Assembly: GCF_022581195.2 (NCBI RefSeq)
Contig: NC_061452.1
Span: forward strand, 3,975,501 to 4,039,500
Length of the DNA: 64,000 bases
From: Helicoverpa zea
Lineage: Eukaryota > Arthropoda > Insecta > Lepidoptera > Noctuidae
Direction: 5' to 3'
In this document: positions 1-11,400 of the stretch, piece after piece
Position numbering within the stretch: position 1 is the first letter of the stretch
Layout: each line of letters starts with the position of its first letter
Position numbers and translations under genes: made by a program
The notes under the pieces: generated by a model
Database searches by the model: none
What the model saw: the letters and a program-made list of their open reading frames with translations, nothing else
What the model was told of the DNA's origin: nothing

Positions 1-770
1 TATCAAATGATTAGGGTAAGTATCCCTGTTTGAGTTATTCCTTAGAATTATTATCAGGTTGTATGAGTGTACCTGTTCTTTTCATCATTATAGTATAAAA
101 GATCTGAACACTGAAATAACACTAATTTTGAATCGACTTGAAATCATGTGCTATTTTACTGTAAATGAAATACAGCTACGAAAATATGTCCATTCAGAAC
201 TTAGTGAAGTTTCTGTTTTCAGACTTTATTCCAATTAGTTGTGCGTTAACAGTATTAAGTTAGGCTTCTAAATTATACCTTTATATATCAAAACGGGTAA
301 CATTCAATTCGAGTGAAATGACCAAATTTTATATAGTCGTAGAATCGCTGTTATTTAAAGTTTAAAGAACCTATTTCTTAAAATCATAATGAACCTACTT
401 ACAAAAGTCACCTAGTTTGATTTTTGGGTGTAAATTAGTGCTAAATTCTTTAGTATTTTAAAAAGTCGAATAAAACTAATTTAATTGATCTCAATTACGT
501 AATTAAACGCTAGGAATTGCATAATGTCACTTGTTTATATTTAAAGCACCCATTGATTGTAACACAGGATCTTGCCACGATTAAAATAAGATTTAAGATT
601 CAATTGTTTACTTATAAGCAAATTCTATCACAACTTCATCTATTCTTCCGATTGTTAGAAATAAATATTTGCATGAATTGAAATAGTAAATAACTCTGAG
701 CCGTCTTCCTATTGTTGACGCTGATTTTCAAATATTTTACGAATAAAACTGCGACCGCTAACGTTCTCAG
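1..770. other. AT-rich non-coding stretch, no gene seen
   Basis: No open frame with protein-like composition, no tRNA and no recognisable repeat was seen. If 771-900 is a terminal exon, this stretch would be the last intron of a + strand gene that begins left of the window; it ends in a usable acceptor (ttctcag at 764-770). Confidence 0.4.
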
Positions 771-900
771 ACACTTAAAAGATATTTTTAACCGTGCATG
801 CATGGGTGCTATAAGCGAGCTACAAATCCTTAACCCCTTTACCCAGGAAGCTCTTGCAAAAATAGACATAGAGAAATTCCTTCGAACTTCACTAAAATAA
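771..900 (+). CDS. Possible terminal exon of an unidentified gene
   Basis: The open frame ending in TAA at 898-900 reads like ordinary protein (for example RHLKDIFNRACMGAISELQ and QEALAKIDIEKFLRTSLK), unlike other short frames nearby. An acceptor (ttctcag) ends at 770, and the frame fits an incoming phase of 2. A canonical AATAAA lies about 60 bases past the stop (959-964). I do not recognise the family and cannot name the product. The alternative is a chance open frame. The rest of the gene would lie left of the window. Confidence 0.35.
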
Positions 901-1561
901 TGCACTATATGGGCCTTATAGTTGATTCAATATACCACTATGTGCATGTTTAGGCCAAAATAAATAACTTTATGTAATATATTTGTCATCGTCTTATCTA
1001 CAAGTACTGTGCTCGGAATACATCTGAATCATTCACTCACAACTTTAGAAATAATAATAAAAAGCCACTAACCAAGAAAACAAATTAATCTTTGTCCAGT
1101 CATTCAAGTTTAATGTAGATGTACTTACAGCACTTTTGTGTTAGTTATTTATCAAATATTATATTATAAGATAGTTCATATATGTATTATAAAATAAAAT
1201 ATCCAGGAATGTACAGTGAATTTCTATTGCAATTGTTATTAATGATTCATTCCGTTTTGCCAAAATCTAAAGATGTATTGCAATATAACTTCATTGTACA
1301 ATACCTAACTCTTATGACTAAATTTACCGAAAATCAGTATTAAGACAATACTTTAAAATTTTCTTACAGGCTAATTACTAGTTTTAGAGTTAGAAATCCT
1401 AAAAGAACCAAATTTATTCATATTATTTGAATAACATTGTAAATATCATGAAGTAAATGTTAACATATCTGTGTTGGGTTCAAATAAGTCGATTTTCTGG
1501 TTCATTTATAAAATTGTTACTTAACACGAACAATTTTATATTTGAGTCTTAATTGATATTC
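901..1561. other. Non-coding; possible 3' UTR then intergenic
   Basis: The first part holds AATAAA at 959-964 and could be the 3' UTR of the possible exon at 771-900. Nothing else is recognisable before the MITE at 1565. Confidence 0.35.
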
Positions 1562-1564
1562 TAA

Positions 1565-1954
1565 GGGTGCGTCCACATCTGGCGAATGCGCAGCACGCGA
1601 GCCGATCGCGAGCTGTCCGCGAGCTGCGCGCGTGCAGTCACTGCAATAGTTCGGTGCGCCTCTTTAGCGCAACTCACGCAAGGCTCGTATAGAGCGCGCG
1701 AGCGGCGCGCGATCTGCGCGCAATCAGTTCTCGCCCTTACAGTTCCGTATATTGGCTCAGTACTATCGAAGATGGCAGACGTCGCGCGCCGCCTGCGCGC
1801 CGCTCGCGTGCGGCGCTTAGGTCGCGCGCGAGCTGCGCGCGGGCCAAGCAGAAGCGGCGCACGAACAAAAATGCACGCGCGCAGCTCGCGGGCAGCTCGC
1901 GATCGGCTCGCGTGCTGCGCATTCGCGGCGCATTCGCCAGATGTGGACGCACCC
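1565..1954. mobile_element. GC-rich Harbinger-type MITE
   Basis: A 390-bp element has near-perfect terminal inverted repeats beginning GGGTGCGTCCACATCTGGCG and is flanked by a TAA duplication (1562-1564 and 1955-1957). A 3-bp TWA target duplication is the PIF/Harbinger hallmark. The interior is very GC- and CpG-rich, with repeated GCGCG and CGCGAG words, and is largely self-complementary, so it should fold into a hairpin. It encodes no credible transposase; open frames crossing it are by-products of its GC content. Confidence 0.8.
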
Positions 1955-1957
1955 TAA

Positions 1958-4931
1958 GAATTATATTTTTGTAGTGTTCGATTATGATTTGTGTTAATTT
2001 CAAATGTAGTGATTATTTATGTCCGGTACGTCCGTTTCGTACTTAGTGCCTTACGACGGACGGCGGGTTACGTTGCTCGTGTAGGACGCTGTGACCACTC
2101 ATCGTAAATAAACGATATGAATTCCCTACAGCTTTTTTTTTCATTTCCTTCCATATTCATGCAGCCTTTATCCGCATTGGAAGTCACCTTTTATGATTAA
2201 CTCGTTCGGACTCTACTTTCAGTGCCTGAAGCCAATGGTAAAGCTAGCTTTTTTTGATAAGCTTGATTGAACCGCTGATCTCCGAAACTGCTAAACCGAT
2301 TAAAAATAAAAGCAATATAGCTTTCCTAATGAGAAGCGATAGTCTACTTGTTACCCAAATGCACGAAGTATTTTCCTCGAGATGCGGGTGGAGGATCTAG
2401 AATATTATAGATTAATAACCTGATTAGAGAAAGTAAATCTGTTTTATTTACTTTGTAATGAAAGGTACCTATCTCTAATCTTTCTGAACATGTTATCTTG
2501 TCGAGTATATTACGCATTTAGTCCCGCTGCTGGCTATAAAAGCACCTCGCTTGTAATAAGTCTCGGTGAAACTTCTTGAAATTCAATCTTGCAACATGAG
2601 ATAGATTTAGATTTCTTAGATTCCAAAAATAAATCTACTAAATTCTACCAAACTTCATTACTGTCAGATTTATTAAAGTGGCAAGACCGGCCTTAAAATG
2701 TCAAATTGCATGGCGGTGCGTCGCTTTTTTGCCAATCATTGCCGTATTACTACGAAAATACCCGTATTTACGACTAAACAACGGAAAATATTTACTTGTG
2801 CACGCACTATAACAAATTTTGAGGCTCCCAAAAGATTATTGGTAAGATTTGTATTTGTTTACATTGTTTACTTGCTTGCAATATGTGTCTGATTTCTACG
2901 ATAAGAATTTGAATTTGAACATGTTGTCCTATTTACTGAGTGTGCCAGTTTCCCGCTGAAACACAAAAAATACTTAATGTATGTCAGCAATTTAAAGATG
3001 AGTTCCGTAAAGTGAAAATAACCTTAAAGTGTTAGTGAATATTGTCAGTCACTTCGTAAATGATAGTTTCGATAAGTGGCATATCCGTTATATTACGTGT
3101 GTTATTGTCGACCTTATTTCCCTTATGTATAAATCTTTATGCTGTTGTCATGCTGCGATCGCTGTACAAACTATTTTTGCTATTGTTCCTTATTGGAAGT
3201 CCTGTTCGATTCTCATACAGTAGATTGAATGTTGATTGATACTGAGACACTCTATATGGATGTGTGTTGATGCCTTATTAGTGAACAACCTTGTTCTATA
3301 TGTGCCAATTTAGTTCATTACAATGTATACTGCTATTTAGTTTTGGAACTAGCCTTCAATAGTATTACAATGATGGTAGTTTACCTACCCACTCAACATT
3401 AATAAATAAATTAAAAAGATATTTTTTAAATCTATGTTACCATTTACTACAGAGAATATGTAATTGTAACCTAGTAGGCACTTATTTCTGAACCAAAACT
3501 ATTTCCCCTATGTGTAGAAGTGTTCTGTATTTAATAAATTAATATTTACAGCCAGCATTACAGCCAAACTTTCCCCATGGGGTTATACAGAAAATGTATA
3601 GTTCTACATGCAATCATTACATACTCATTTTGCTTCTGCACGCATGAACCTTTGCAAACTTGCATGATGGTCAGAACTTCACATCTCTCTTATTTGAAAA
3701 TTATGAGAGACACTTATGAGGTGAGTGTTATACACCCCATTTAGGATATTCCCTTCCTACACTTCCACTTCATTTGCTTTCATTAAAAAAAAATCAGGAA
3801 TGGGCATTACTTGGTCAATTAATGCTAAAGATTTTCCATGCTTTATATGCTTTCTTGTAAAAGCAAGCAATATTTATTTCAAAACAATAGGAAAAATCGT
3901 TACATTTTATCATGGGATATTATTAAAATAGTCTGTGTTTTTCAATGTTCCTACAGTGTCAACTTGTAGCGACAAGCATTCCCATACATTTACTGCATAA
4001 TAATAAGGCAAAGTTAATATGCGATGATTTATTGTTAGTTAAAACAATGGAGAATAGTGCTCAACCAGTTGGCATAACCTGGAGTACTTCCTTTGTCTAT
4101 AAATACTCATATGTTTATCTCTGAAAGTCACCCAAAGGTATGCATTGATAACAAAAAGATTTTTATTCTGTTATTGTGAACAATATTTCATCATAGTGCT
4201 ATCCATAAAACAAAAAAGATAATATAGATTATAATGTATTGTTAAGGATTTAGATATTTCCCAGATTCTAAGTGATGACTAATATGACAATGAAAGGAAA
4301 TTCTTGGTAGTTTTCTTTATATTAAGAGGGTTTAAAAAAATTGAAGTTACAAGGCTCCACTAACAGACAAGTAAAATATTCCCTGCAATAAAGCCAATTA
4401 TATTTAACAGCTTTTCAAATCGCTTATCAACTATTAACACAATACTCGTTATCAGTCTCGTCTCTTGAACCACGTATCATACATTATCTTCCACATAGCA
4501 CTAACTGAGAGCATTTATCTCGTATTTACTTCAGTTATCAATCACGCACGGTACAGTTTCGTATCAAATAATAAGCAACATTGCGATTCAACAACCCAGC
4601 ATAGTGCACGTATCAGACCGAGTTATATTAAATCGACGCTTTCACCTATTTCGTAATTGGTACATAACAACACGTAAGTAGCCTGAACTATAAATAGACA
4701 CGTCTCGAAACCTAGGTTTACAATATATTTTTCATGAATACATATTTCCTTTTTTTTTCGTTTGAAAGTCACTTGTACCTGCTCAGGTAGAATTCGAGAG
4801 GTAAAGTTTTTTTTACAGAATGAACACCTTGCGGCATTAAGTCACCAATGTACCAATTTTGTACATAGGGTATAAATAAATACACAATGTTCCTTTTTTA
4901 AATGTTTGCGAATTTGAAAAAAAATTAGGAC
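1958..4931. other. Intergenic DNA without a recognisable gene
   Basis: This stretch is AT-rich with only short open frames lacking protein character. A degenerate copy of the common lepidopteran short repeat (reverse sense) can be made out around 2247-2410. No conserved exon or RNA gene was seen. Confidence 0.45.
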
Positions 4932-4934
4932 TAA

Positions 4935-5526
4935 AGGTACAGTTACACATGCTACTTAGTAGCATGCTTTTTAGTATGCTCATTAGCATACTTGTTTCGA
5001 GCATGCTCTGCACTTGTCTACATTTGCTAGATATAAGCATGCTAGTTTTAAGTATGCTTCTGAAAGAGTATGCTCAAAGCAAACACTTCGGTACACATGA
5101 CATTTTATAGCGTGCTTACTGTCAGTTCAAACAAAACTATGGACAATCAAACAGCCATTCGTATGGAGTTGAATAGAATTATTCTTTTGGTAGCGTTGCA
5201 ATGCGTCCAAAAACTTCTCTCACATAGAAAGAACATGGCCCCAGCGAGACATTTTTAGCGCGAAATTGTGCACGCGCACCTGCTGCTGACGACTGATCGA
5301 TACTAGCATGCTCAATAAGCAAATCTGTTCACACACGCTATAAGCACGCCCCCTTCCACCCGCGCTGCAGGTAGCATGCCCAATAATCGCACGACCGTCG
5401 ATTTTCGAGCAAACTCGAAACTAGCATGCTCATTATTAGCAATGTTTCGACATACGTACCACTAAATAGCAATTGCTCAAAAGTAGCATGCTTTCGTGCT
5501 ACTAACTAGCATGTGTAACTGTACCT
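4935..5526. mobile_element. AGCATGC-rich MITE with TAA target duplication
   Basis: A 592-bp element starts AGGTACAGTTACACATGCTA and ends with the inverted form, CTGTACCT. TAA duplications lie at 4932-4934 and 5527-5529, as for PIF/Harbinger elements. The interior repeats the palindromic word agcatgct and variants more than a dozen times on both strands. No transposase is encoded. A degraded relative, with the same agcatg words, may be present near 22580-22610. Confidence 0.75.
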
Positions 5527-5530
5527 TAAA

Positions 5531-5620
5531 ATCCACCCATGTTCCTTCAGGAGCCTTTAGTATTCAAAGGTCGCGGTAACTTTTTCGAAAAATCCCGCAG
5601 CCCGGCGGGCAATGAATGCT
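5531..5620 (+). repeat. Fragment related to the 34-kb foldback element
   Basis: The words catgttccttc, gtcgcggtaac, aatcccgcag and cccggcggg occur in the same order as near 34180-34250 inside the large foldback element in staufen intron 6. This is a short degenerate relative. Confidence 0.5.
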
Positions 5621-5914
5621 TCTCTTTTATATTCCTGCACTTCAGTACCAAACCGATATATTATAACGTCGACTGGTGAACATACTTATAATACTTCGCG
5701 ACACTAATATGATAATTGGAAATATTCCAACCACACGATATTTAGTAGGTAACCACTTCACAAATTATTCGCAGGTATTAGATCTTGTTTGAATTGCAAC
5801 TTCCGATTCAATACTATTACTAACATCTAACCACTCTAATGAGATTGCAACCTAACAGGAATAAGGCTGTAGCATTGTAAGAAAAGCCTCCAGGAGCAAC
5901 TGGTTATGTATACT

Positions 5915-6105
5915 AATATTATAAAGCTGAAGAGTTTGTTTGTTTGAACGCGCTGATCTCAGGAACTACTGGTCCGAATTGAAAATTTCTTTCAGTGTTA
6001 GATAGCCCATTTATCGAGGAAGGCTATAGGCTACTTTTTATCTCGGTACGGGAAGTAGTTCCCACGGGATGCGGGTGAACACACTGGCAGAAGCTAGTAG
6101 TCTAT
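5915..6105 (-). repeat. Lepidopteran short interspersed repeat, reverse sense
   Basis: Read on the - strand it starts ctagcttctgccag and carries the 'acccgcatcccgtggg' core, the 'gataaaaagtagcctata' segment and an end near 'ataatattagtat'. Related copies in this window lie at 6465-6632, 10997-11170, 11181-11393, 21545-21715, 23705-23845 and 28397-28597. The family name is not assigned. Confidence 0.65.
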
Positions 6106-6464
6106 AATTATCCGATAATCCCGCTCCACATACATAAAGAGGACTCATGTCGTCTCTTAAAGGGTCTTTTACAATTTTACAAGCAAACGTTTCACAGAAA
6201 AACCCATTTTCGCTGCAATTTTACACAAGAAACTGCAGTCGGGATGTCGTGGGCGTGCTAATCGGCGCCATGATCTTAAACTGAGCTCTTTGTTAATAAA
6301 ACAAGATTAATTTAACGCGTAATTGCGTGCGATAACTACGTTACTTGAAGCAATATGATAACAGCAACTGCTCTGTGACAAATGGTGATAGACACGCTAC
6401 ATTTGATGGGAAAGACCCTTTTTTGAGTTTACAGCTTTTGTGGATTACTTAATGACTATCTGTT

Positions 6465-6632
6465 ACACGCGGTTTCACCAGCGTTGCGGGGAAAATTCTT
6501 CCCTTGCCCGGATAAAACATAGCCCATGTTCAGCGCAGATAGTGTAGCTTCCTAATAGTGAAAGAATTTAATCGGTTCAGTACTTCCGGACCCTATTCGA
6601 TTGAACAAACAATCAAATCTTTCCTCTATATA
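6465..6632 (+). repeat. Lepidopteran short interspersed repeat
   Basis: A degenerate copy of the repeat described at 5915-6105, recognised by cgcggtttcacc, cccggataaaacatagccc and the 'gtgaaagaat' segment, ending just before the hAT-type MITE. Confidence 0.6.
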
Positions 6633-6641
6633 GGTATAGGA

Positions 6642-7046
6642 TAGTGTTGCAAAAAAACCGTTTTTTTCTAATGTGAAAAAAAACCTGATAAAAAACAGTT
6701 TTTTTTCTGGGCCTTGTTTTTTTCAAGAGTATAATAACTCTAAAATTGTTAGGGCATTTACCGTTAAAGATTAATACTTAAGATTACATAATAGAGTCTT
6801 AGGTTTATTCTTGAATCTACTGTACTTTTCTGATAAAACAGTACCAAAATTTCATAAAAATATTGACAACATTCATTGATATTAACTCAACACAAGAGAA
6901 ATTTTGAAAATTGAACTTAAACATAGGCTAGAAAAAAAAAAAAAAAATTTAGAAAAAAAAACAACGATGCAAAGTTTTTTTTCATGTTTTTTTTCAATAA
7001 AGTGAAAAAATACAAATCGTTTTTTTTTTTTCATTTTACATCACTA
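6642..7046. mobile_element. Poly-A/T-rich hAT-type MITE
   Basis: A 405-bp element has TAGTGTTGCA at the left and the inverse of TAGTGATGTA at the right, and is flanked by a perfect 8-bp duplication GTATAGGA (6634-6641 and 7047-7054). An 8-bp target duplication and TAGTG-type ends point to the hAT superfamily. The interior is dominated by runs of A and T (cattttttt, gtttttttt), able to pair across the element. No coding capacity. Confidence 0.8.
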
Positions 7047-7054
7047 GTATAGGA

Positions 7055-7405
7055 ATATGCATCACATAGATAAATCTAAAGAGTGGTGAATGACCCTTTT
7101 CATTTGGCTGAAAAATAACGAAAAAAGCTCAGACAACAGGCATCAGACCTTCATAACCGCAAGAAGTATCTACAAAACAATTTATTAATTGAATTAATCT
7201 ATCCTTAATTACTCGTTGAAATTTTATTTCACGACTGTGAATTCCCCCGATACAAATCGTAATAGACCGGTAAGTTTTAACTATACGGGAAAACTGTGAA
7301 ACAAACTGATTCATGAAAACATATAGCTATCCTATGAGCACCTATCTTTTGATACAATTTAATATTAATATGAGTATTGTGAAAATCATGATAAGGTCTT
7401 CACAG
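7055..7405. other. Intergenic, nothing recognised
   Basis: AT-rich sequence between the hAT-type MITE and the SINE; no coding or RNA signal was seen. Confidence 0.4.
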
Positions 7406-7418
7406 AGGCTGCTCATCT

Positions 7419-7792
7419 GATGATGAGATGATGTCCTCCTAGCCGATTATCGGCTACGGCGGCTGTTCTCATGTAAGGAGATTAGCCAACTACGCAGGAC
7501 ATATTATAGTGCACGAGCATTTGCGCAGACACAGGTGCACTCACTATTCCTTAACTCTCATAGCCCGATGGGACGGTAATCCGACACGACCGGAGAGAGA
7601 TCAGGCGCAGGACCGACATTTACGTGCTCTCCGATGCACGGGTGTATCAATCACCAGCTTCCAGGCTCCGGGCTGCTTTGTGAAAGTCTTCTAAAACCCA
7701 CAAAGCGATTTTGGCCCGACTCGGGAATCGAACCCGAGACCTCGTGCTCAGCAGCCGCACTTGCGACAGCTAGACCAACGAGGCAGTTAAAA
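7419..7792 (-). mobile_element. tRNA-derived SINE (family A), full length
   Basis: On the - strand it starts aactgcctcgttggtcta and has an A box (tggtctagctg) and a B box (ggttcgattcc), the internal polymerase III promoter of a tRNA-derived SINE. The tail ends in gatgatgtcctcc-type sequence. A 13-bp target duplication AGGCTGCTCATCT flanks it (7406-7418 and 7793-7805). The same family is present at 17112-17460 (full length), 26290-26600 and 44830-44978 (truncated). Confidence 0.9.
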
Positions 7793-7805
7793 AGGCTGCT
7801 CATCT

Positions 7806-8483
7806 ACCACGTATTTAATTGAATCCTTTCGTTATATTAAATTATAGGAGGAAAATATGCCTAAACGTTTTTAATTGAAAAAAGTCTCACGGAGTGGACA
7901 AATAAAATCTGAATCTATGGTAGCAACATTTAGTTACTTATCGTTAGCAAGAGAATTCATCCAGGGACTGGTGCACCGGGACAGTGTTAGGTTGTTAGTG
8001 AACTATTAATATCGAAATTAAAAGCCAATTACATAGTTCTAAAGTACCTATCTAATAATGTTTACTATTTGCGCACAACTCATAAATGCATTTAATTTAT
8101 ATAATCATTCATTAGGTACCTACCTACTTATTATTTTTATGCTCCTAAGAAACTTTTTATGATAATTCGTCAGCATCAATTTATCGCCAATTTATTTTAA
8201 TGTTAGCAAGCAGAAAGCACATTAAAATTCTCAAACGAACCTGTTTGGTTGCTAAGTAACTGGCTGACTATAAGAAGGAAAAAAACAACAAACTGATCAC
8301 GTCAATATTTGATGGAAAATAATCAAGAATGTCTATGAAGAACTTATTTTCGGGTCCGTGTCGGCAGAAAGACGATATTAGCTACAGCACGGTTGGTTGG
8401 TTCCGATGGTGTTACCATATAAGTCGTTGGTTTCCTCCAAGGCGGCCAGTCTTTACCGAGTGTTAGAGCGCGCAAGGTTCGCC
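7806..8483 (+). promoter_or_regulatory. Upstream region of prolyl oligopeptidase
   Basis: This holds the 5' flank and presumably the 5' UTR of the + strand gene that starts at 8484. The last 140 bases are less AT-rich and could be transcribed leader. No TATA box or initiator could be assigned with confidence. Confidence 0.35.
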
Positions 8484-11400
8484 ATGCGCCTTTTTGAATA
8501 TGCGTGTGTTGTGTCAGTGTGTGCGTTGTTGCAGTGCGCGCGCGCATCCACTTCAGCCCCGGAGAAAATGGCCTTCCACTACCCGGAGGCGAGGAGGGAT
8601 GAGAGCGTCATCGATGATTACCACGGCACTAAGGTACTGTATGCTCTGCGAGACTTCACACTATGATTTTATCGCTTGTTATTATAATAAACAACATTAT
8701 TGCAATCGATTTCCGATTATCATCGAGATTCGATTACACTAGATAAGCTAGCTAGCCAACGTGTTTTCTACTTTGCAAGGTATGTCTACAATAAGAGATC
8801 GATGTAAACAATGCACGTAAACAACTGTTCGCAATTGAGTATCATTCGCGAAGTAATTGATGTAAGATCGACAAGCCGTAACGTAGCGAAACTAGCAATC
8901 AATTGATTAGTGCACATGTACTATAACAGTCGCAGCTGTACAATTGCACAGTAAACGCTCCAATTATCCACATAATAGCTTGATATCTCTAATAATTAAC
9001 CATTAAATAATTTAAAGGCAATACAATCAGTTATTTATTAGCAAAGGTCATAGAAAAAATACCAAACAAACATTAAACATGTGCGTACAAACGTGACGAT
9101 TTGACCTAAACAACCCAATTATTTGAAGAGGGTACAGAATTCGCGAAAAATAAATAAAAATGATAAAGTTGATTGTAAATAAGTATTATCTAAAGCGAGT
9201 GAACCGTTCTAAAAGCTCGTTTTACCGGCCATTACCATAAATACTTGTTTACGATGATATTGAATGCCTTGAAGGCATATAATTACCATATAAATCGATC
9301 GGCCTGCTGGGAAGGACAGCAATGCATCGTGCAACACAAAAACTGTATGTAAGAAATGTTTAGAGGCTCATTTCATGCTCAAGTGCTTCTGTTATGATCT
9401 TTCCTTTAATAACGTACGTGTCATAATCAAGATTGGGTCTCAAATATTCAAAACTAATATTTTTTATGTATATTTCTAAGAGGAAGTTTGAAAGTAGCGT
9501 CACTAAACCGAAAAGTGATGTAGAAATCTCTTCAGGAGGATTGAGTATGAATGTCTGATGTCTAGTTAGAGAAGAATGGAAGTATTTTAAGATTATTTGG
9601 CTGGAATAAATGGTACATGTTTTTGAGAGTATTCTACTGAGTTTGAGTGCTTATAATTTTGAAAAATCTTATTAAATCATAGCTATGACATTCTAGTCGT
9701 AGCATAATTCACAAAATGTAATACAAAAAAAGTCTTCTAGAGAATCGTGATCATTTATTATTTTGCTTCATAACGAGAAAGTTAGTTGACTGAATTGCAA
9801 AATAAGGACTTAATTAGACATGAAATCATCGTGCACATCTAGACTAATAATATAATATTTATCTAAGTTTAGTTATGATAGCTAATTGCTTTAACTTCTA
9901 ATAGATCCGGGATCATCGATCGTTGTTGAAAGAATTAAATTGCTTAACCGCACGTTTTTTGCCAATGTCAAAATATGTTATATAATATATGTACCGAACT
10001 ATTAGGATGAATTTATAATTACTCGTAAAAAATTACCACAGATTTGCAATTTCACGTTGTATAATACTGGGGTTTTCCGCTCATCGACATAGGTAATGCA
10101 TTTTTTTCTATGCTATAAACTTTTTACGATTCAAATAAAAGCTATGCCTAGGCTGGTGACTTTTTCGGTATACTTATACTAAATATAAAAAAAATACATT
10201 GTTTTTCTAATCATTACTGCAATAGGTACCTACATTTTCAAAAAAAGAATCCTATCTTTGGTCCGAGGGATGCTCTTCGAGATAACCTCAGATAACTTGG
10301 ATATTTTTTGGATACATGGCCAGTGAAAACGTTTCTGGAGTAACCTAATTTCCCTACGTAGGAGGTCAGGCAACAGGGCTGTCACAACCTTGTATGATAC
10401 AATCATATTTAAGGATGTGTAAAGTTAAAAAAATCAAATTTTGTTGTTGTTCTACATGCCTCGAATTTCGAAACCAGATTCCGAAAACGGGGTGTCTTTT
10501 GATGAAGCGATAACATCCACTTTGGTATTCGATTTACGATAACTGTTTTATCTGTCCTGCTTTGCTTATAAAAACACTCATTTTTTTATACATATATGCA
10601 TAGGTTCATTATATGTTTAGTGGTATTAATGATCGTTTGTATCAAACCTTTTTAATGACGTCACAACTTTGACTGAGCAGTCCATATTTTATGCTAAGTA
10701 GATAATATTTGGTATCCCACGGCGAGTTGAGCGAGCGCAACGTAATTTTATTAATGGCATTGTCACATGAACAATGAAATTATGTACGTCATAAAGTATT
10801 GTATTTGACAACATGCCGGTGATTTATAATCACCACTTACATTTTGTGTACAGATTTCGACAAAGCTAGTGTCAGTTTAAACTAATGTACATTATGATCA
10901 TCATTATGTTAAATATCTTATTGCTTTTAGAGTTTTAATACATGGTTGAACACTGCTCAACTTTATAAAACATATAGACGGATAGCTTTTTCTAAACTAG
11001 CTGTTTTCCCGCGGTTACACCGCGTTCCGTGGGAACTTCTACCCACACCGGTATAAAATATAGACTACTTGGGAAGAATGTAGCTTTCCAACAGTGAAAT
11101 AATTTTTCAAATCGATCCTATAGTTTCGGAGCCTTTAGAGTACTCACAAACGACAAACAATGTTTTCTCCTTATTATATCAACTAGCCGTTTTCCCGCGG
11201 TTTCACCCGCGTCCCGTGGTAACTACTGCCCGTACCGGGATAAAATATAGCCTATGTTACTCTTGGATAATCTAGCTTTCGAACGGTGAAAGAATTTTTA
11301 AAATCGGTCCAGTCGTTTTTGAGCCTATTCATTACAACCAAACAAACAAACAAAGTTTTCCTCTTTATAATATTAGTATAGATATAGATTGACAGACAAC

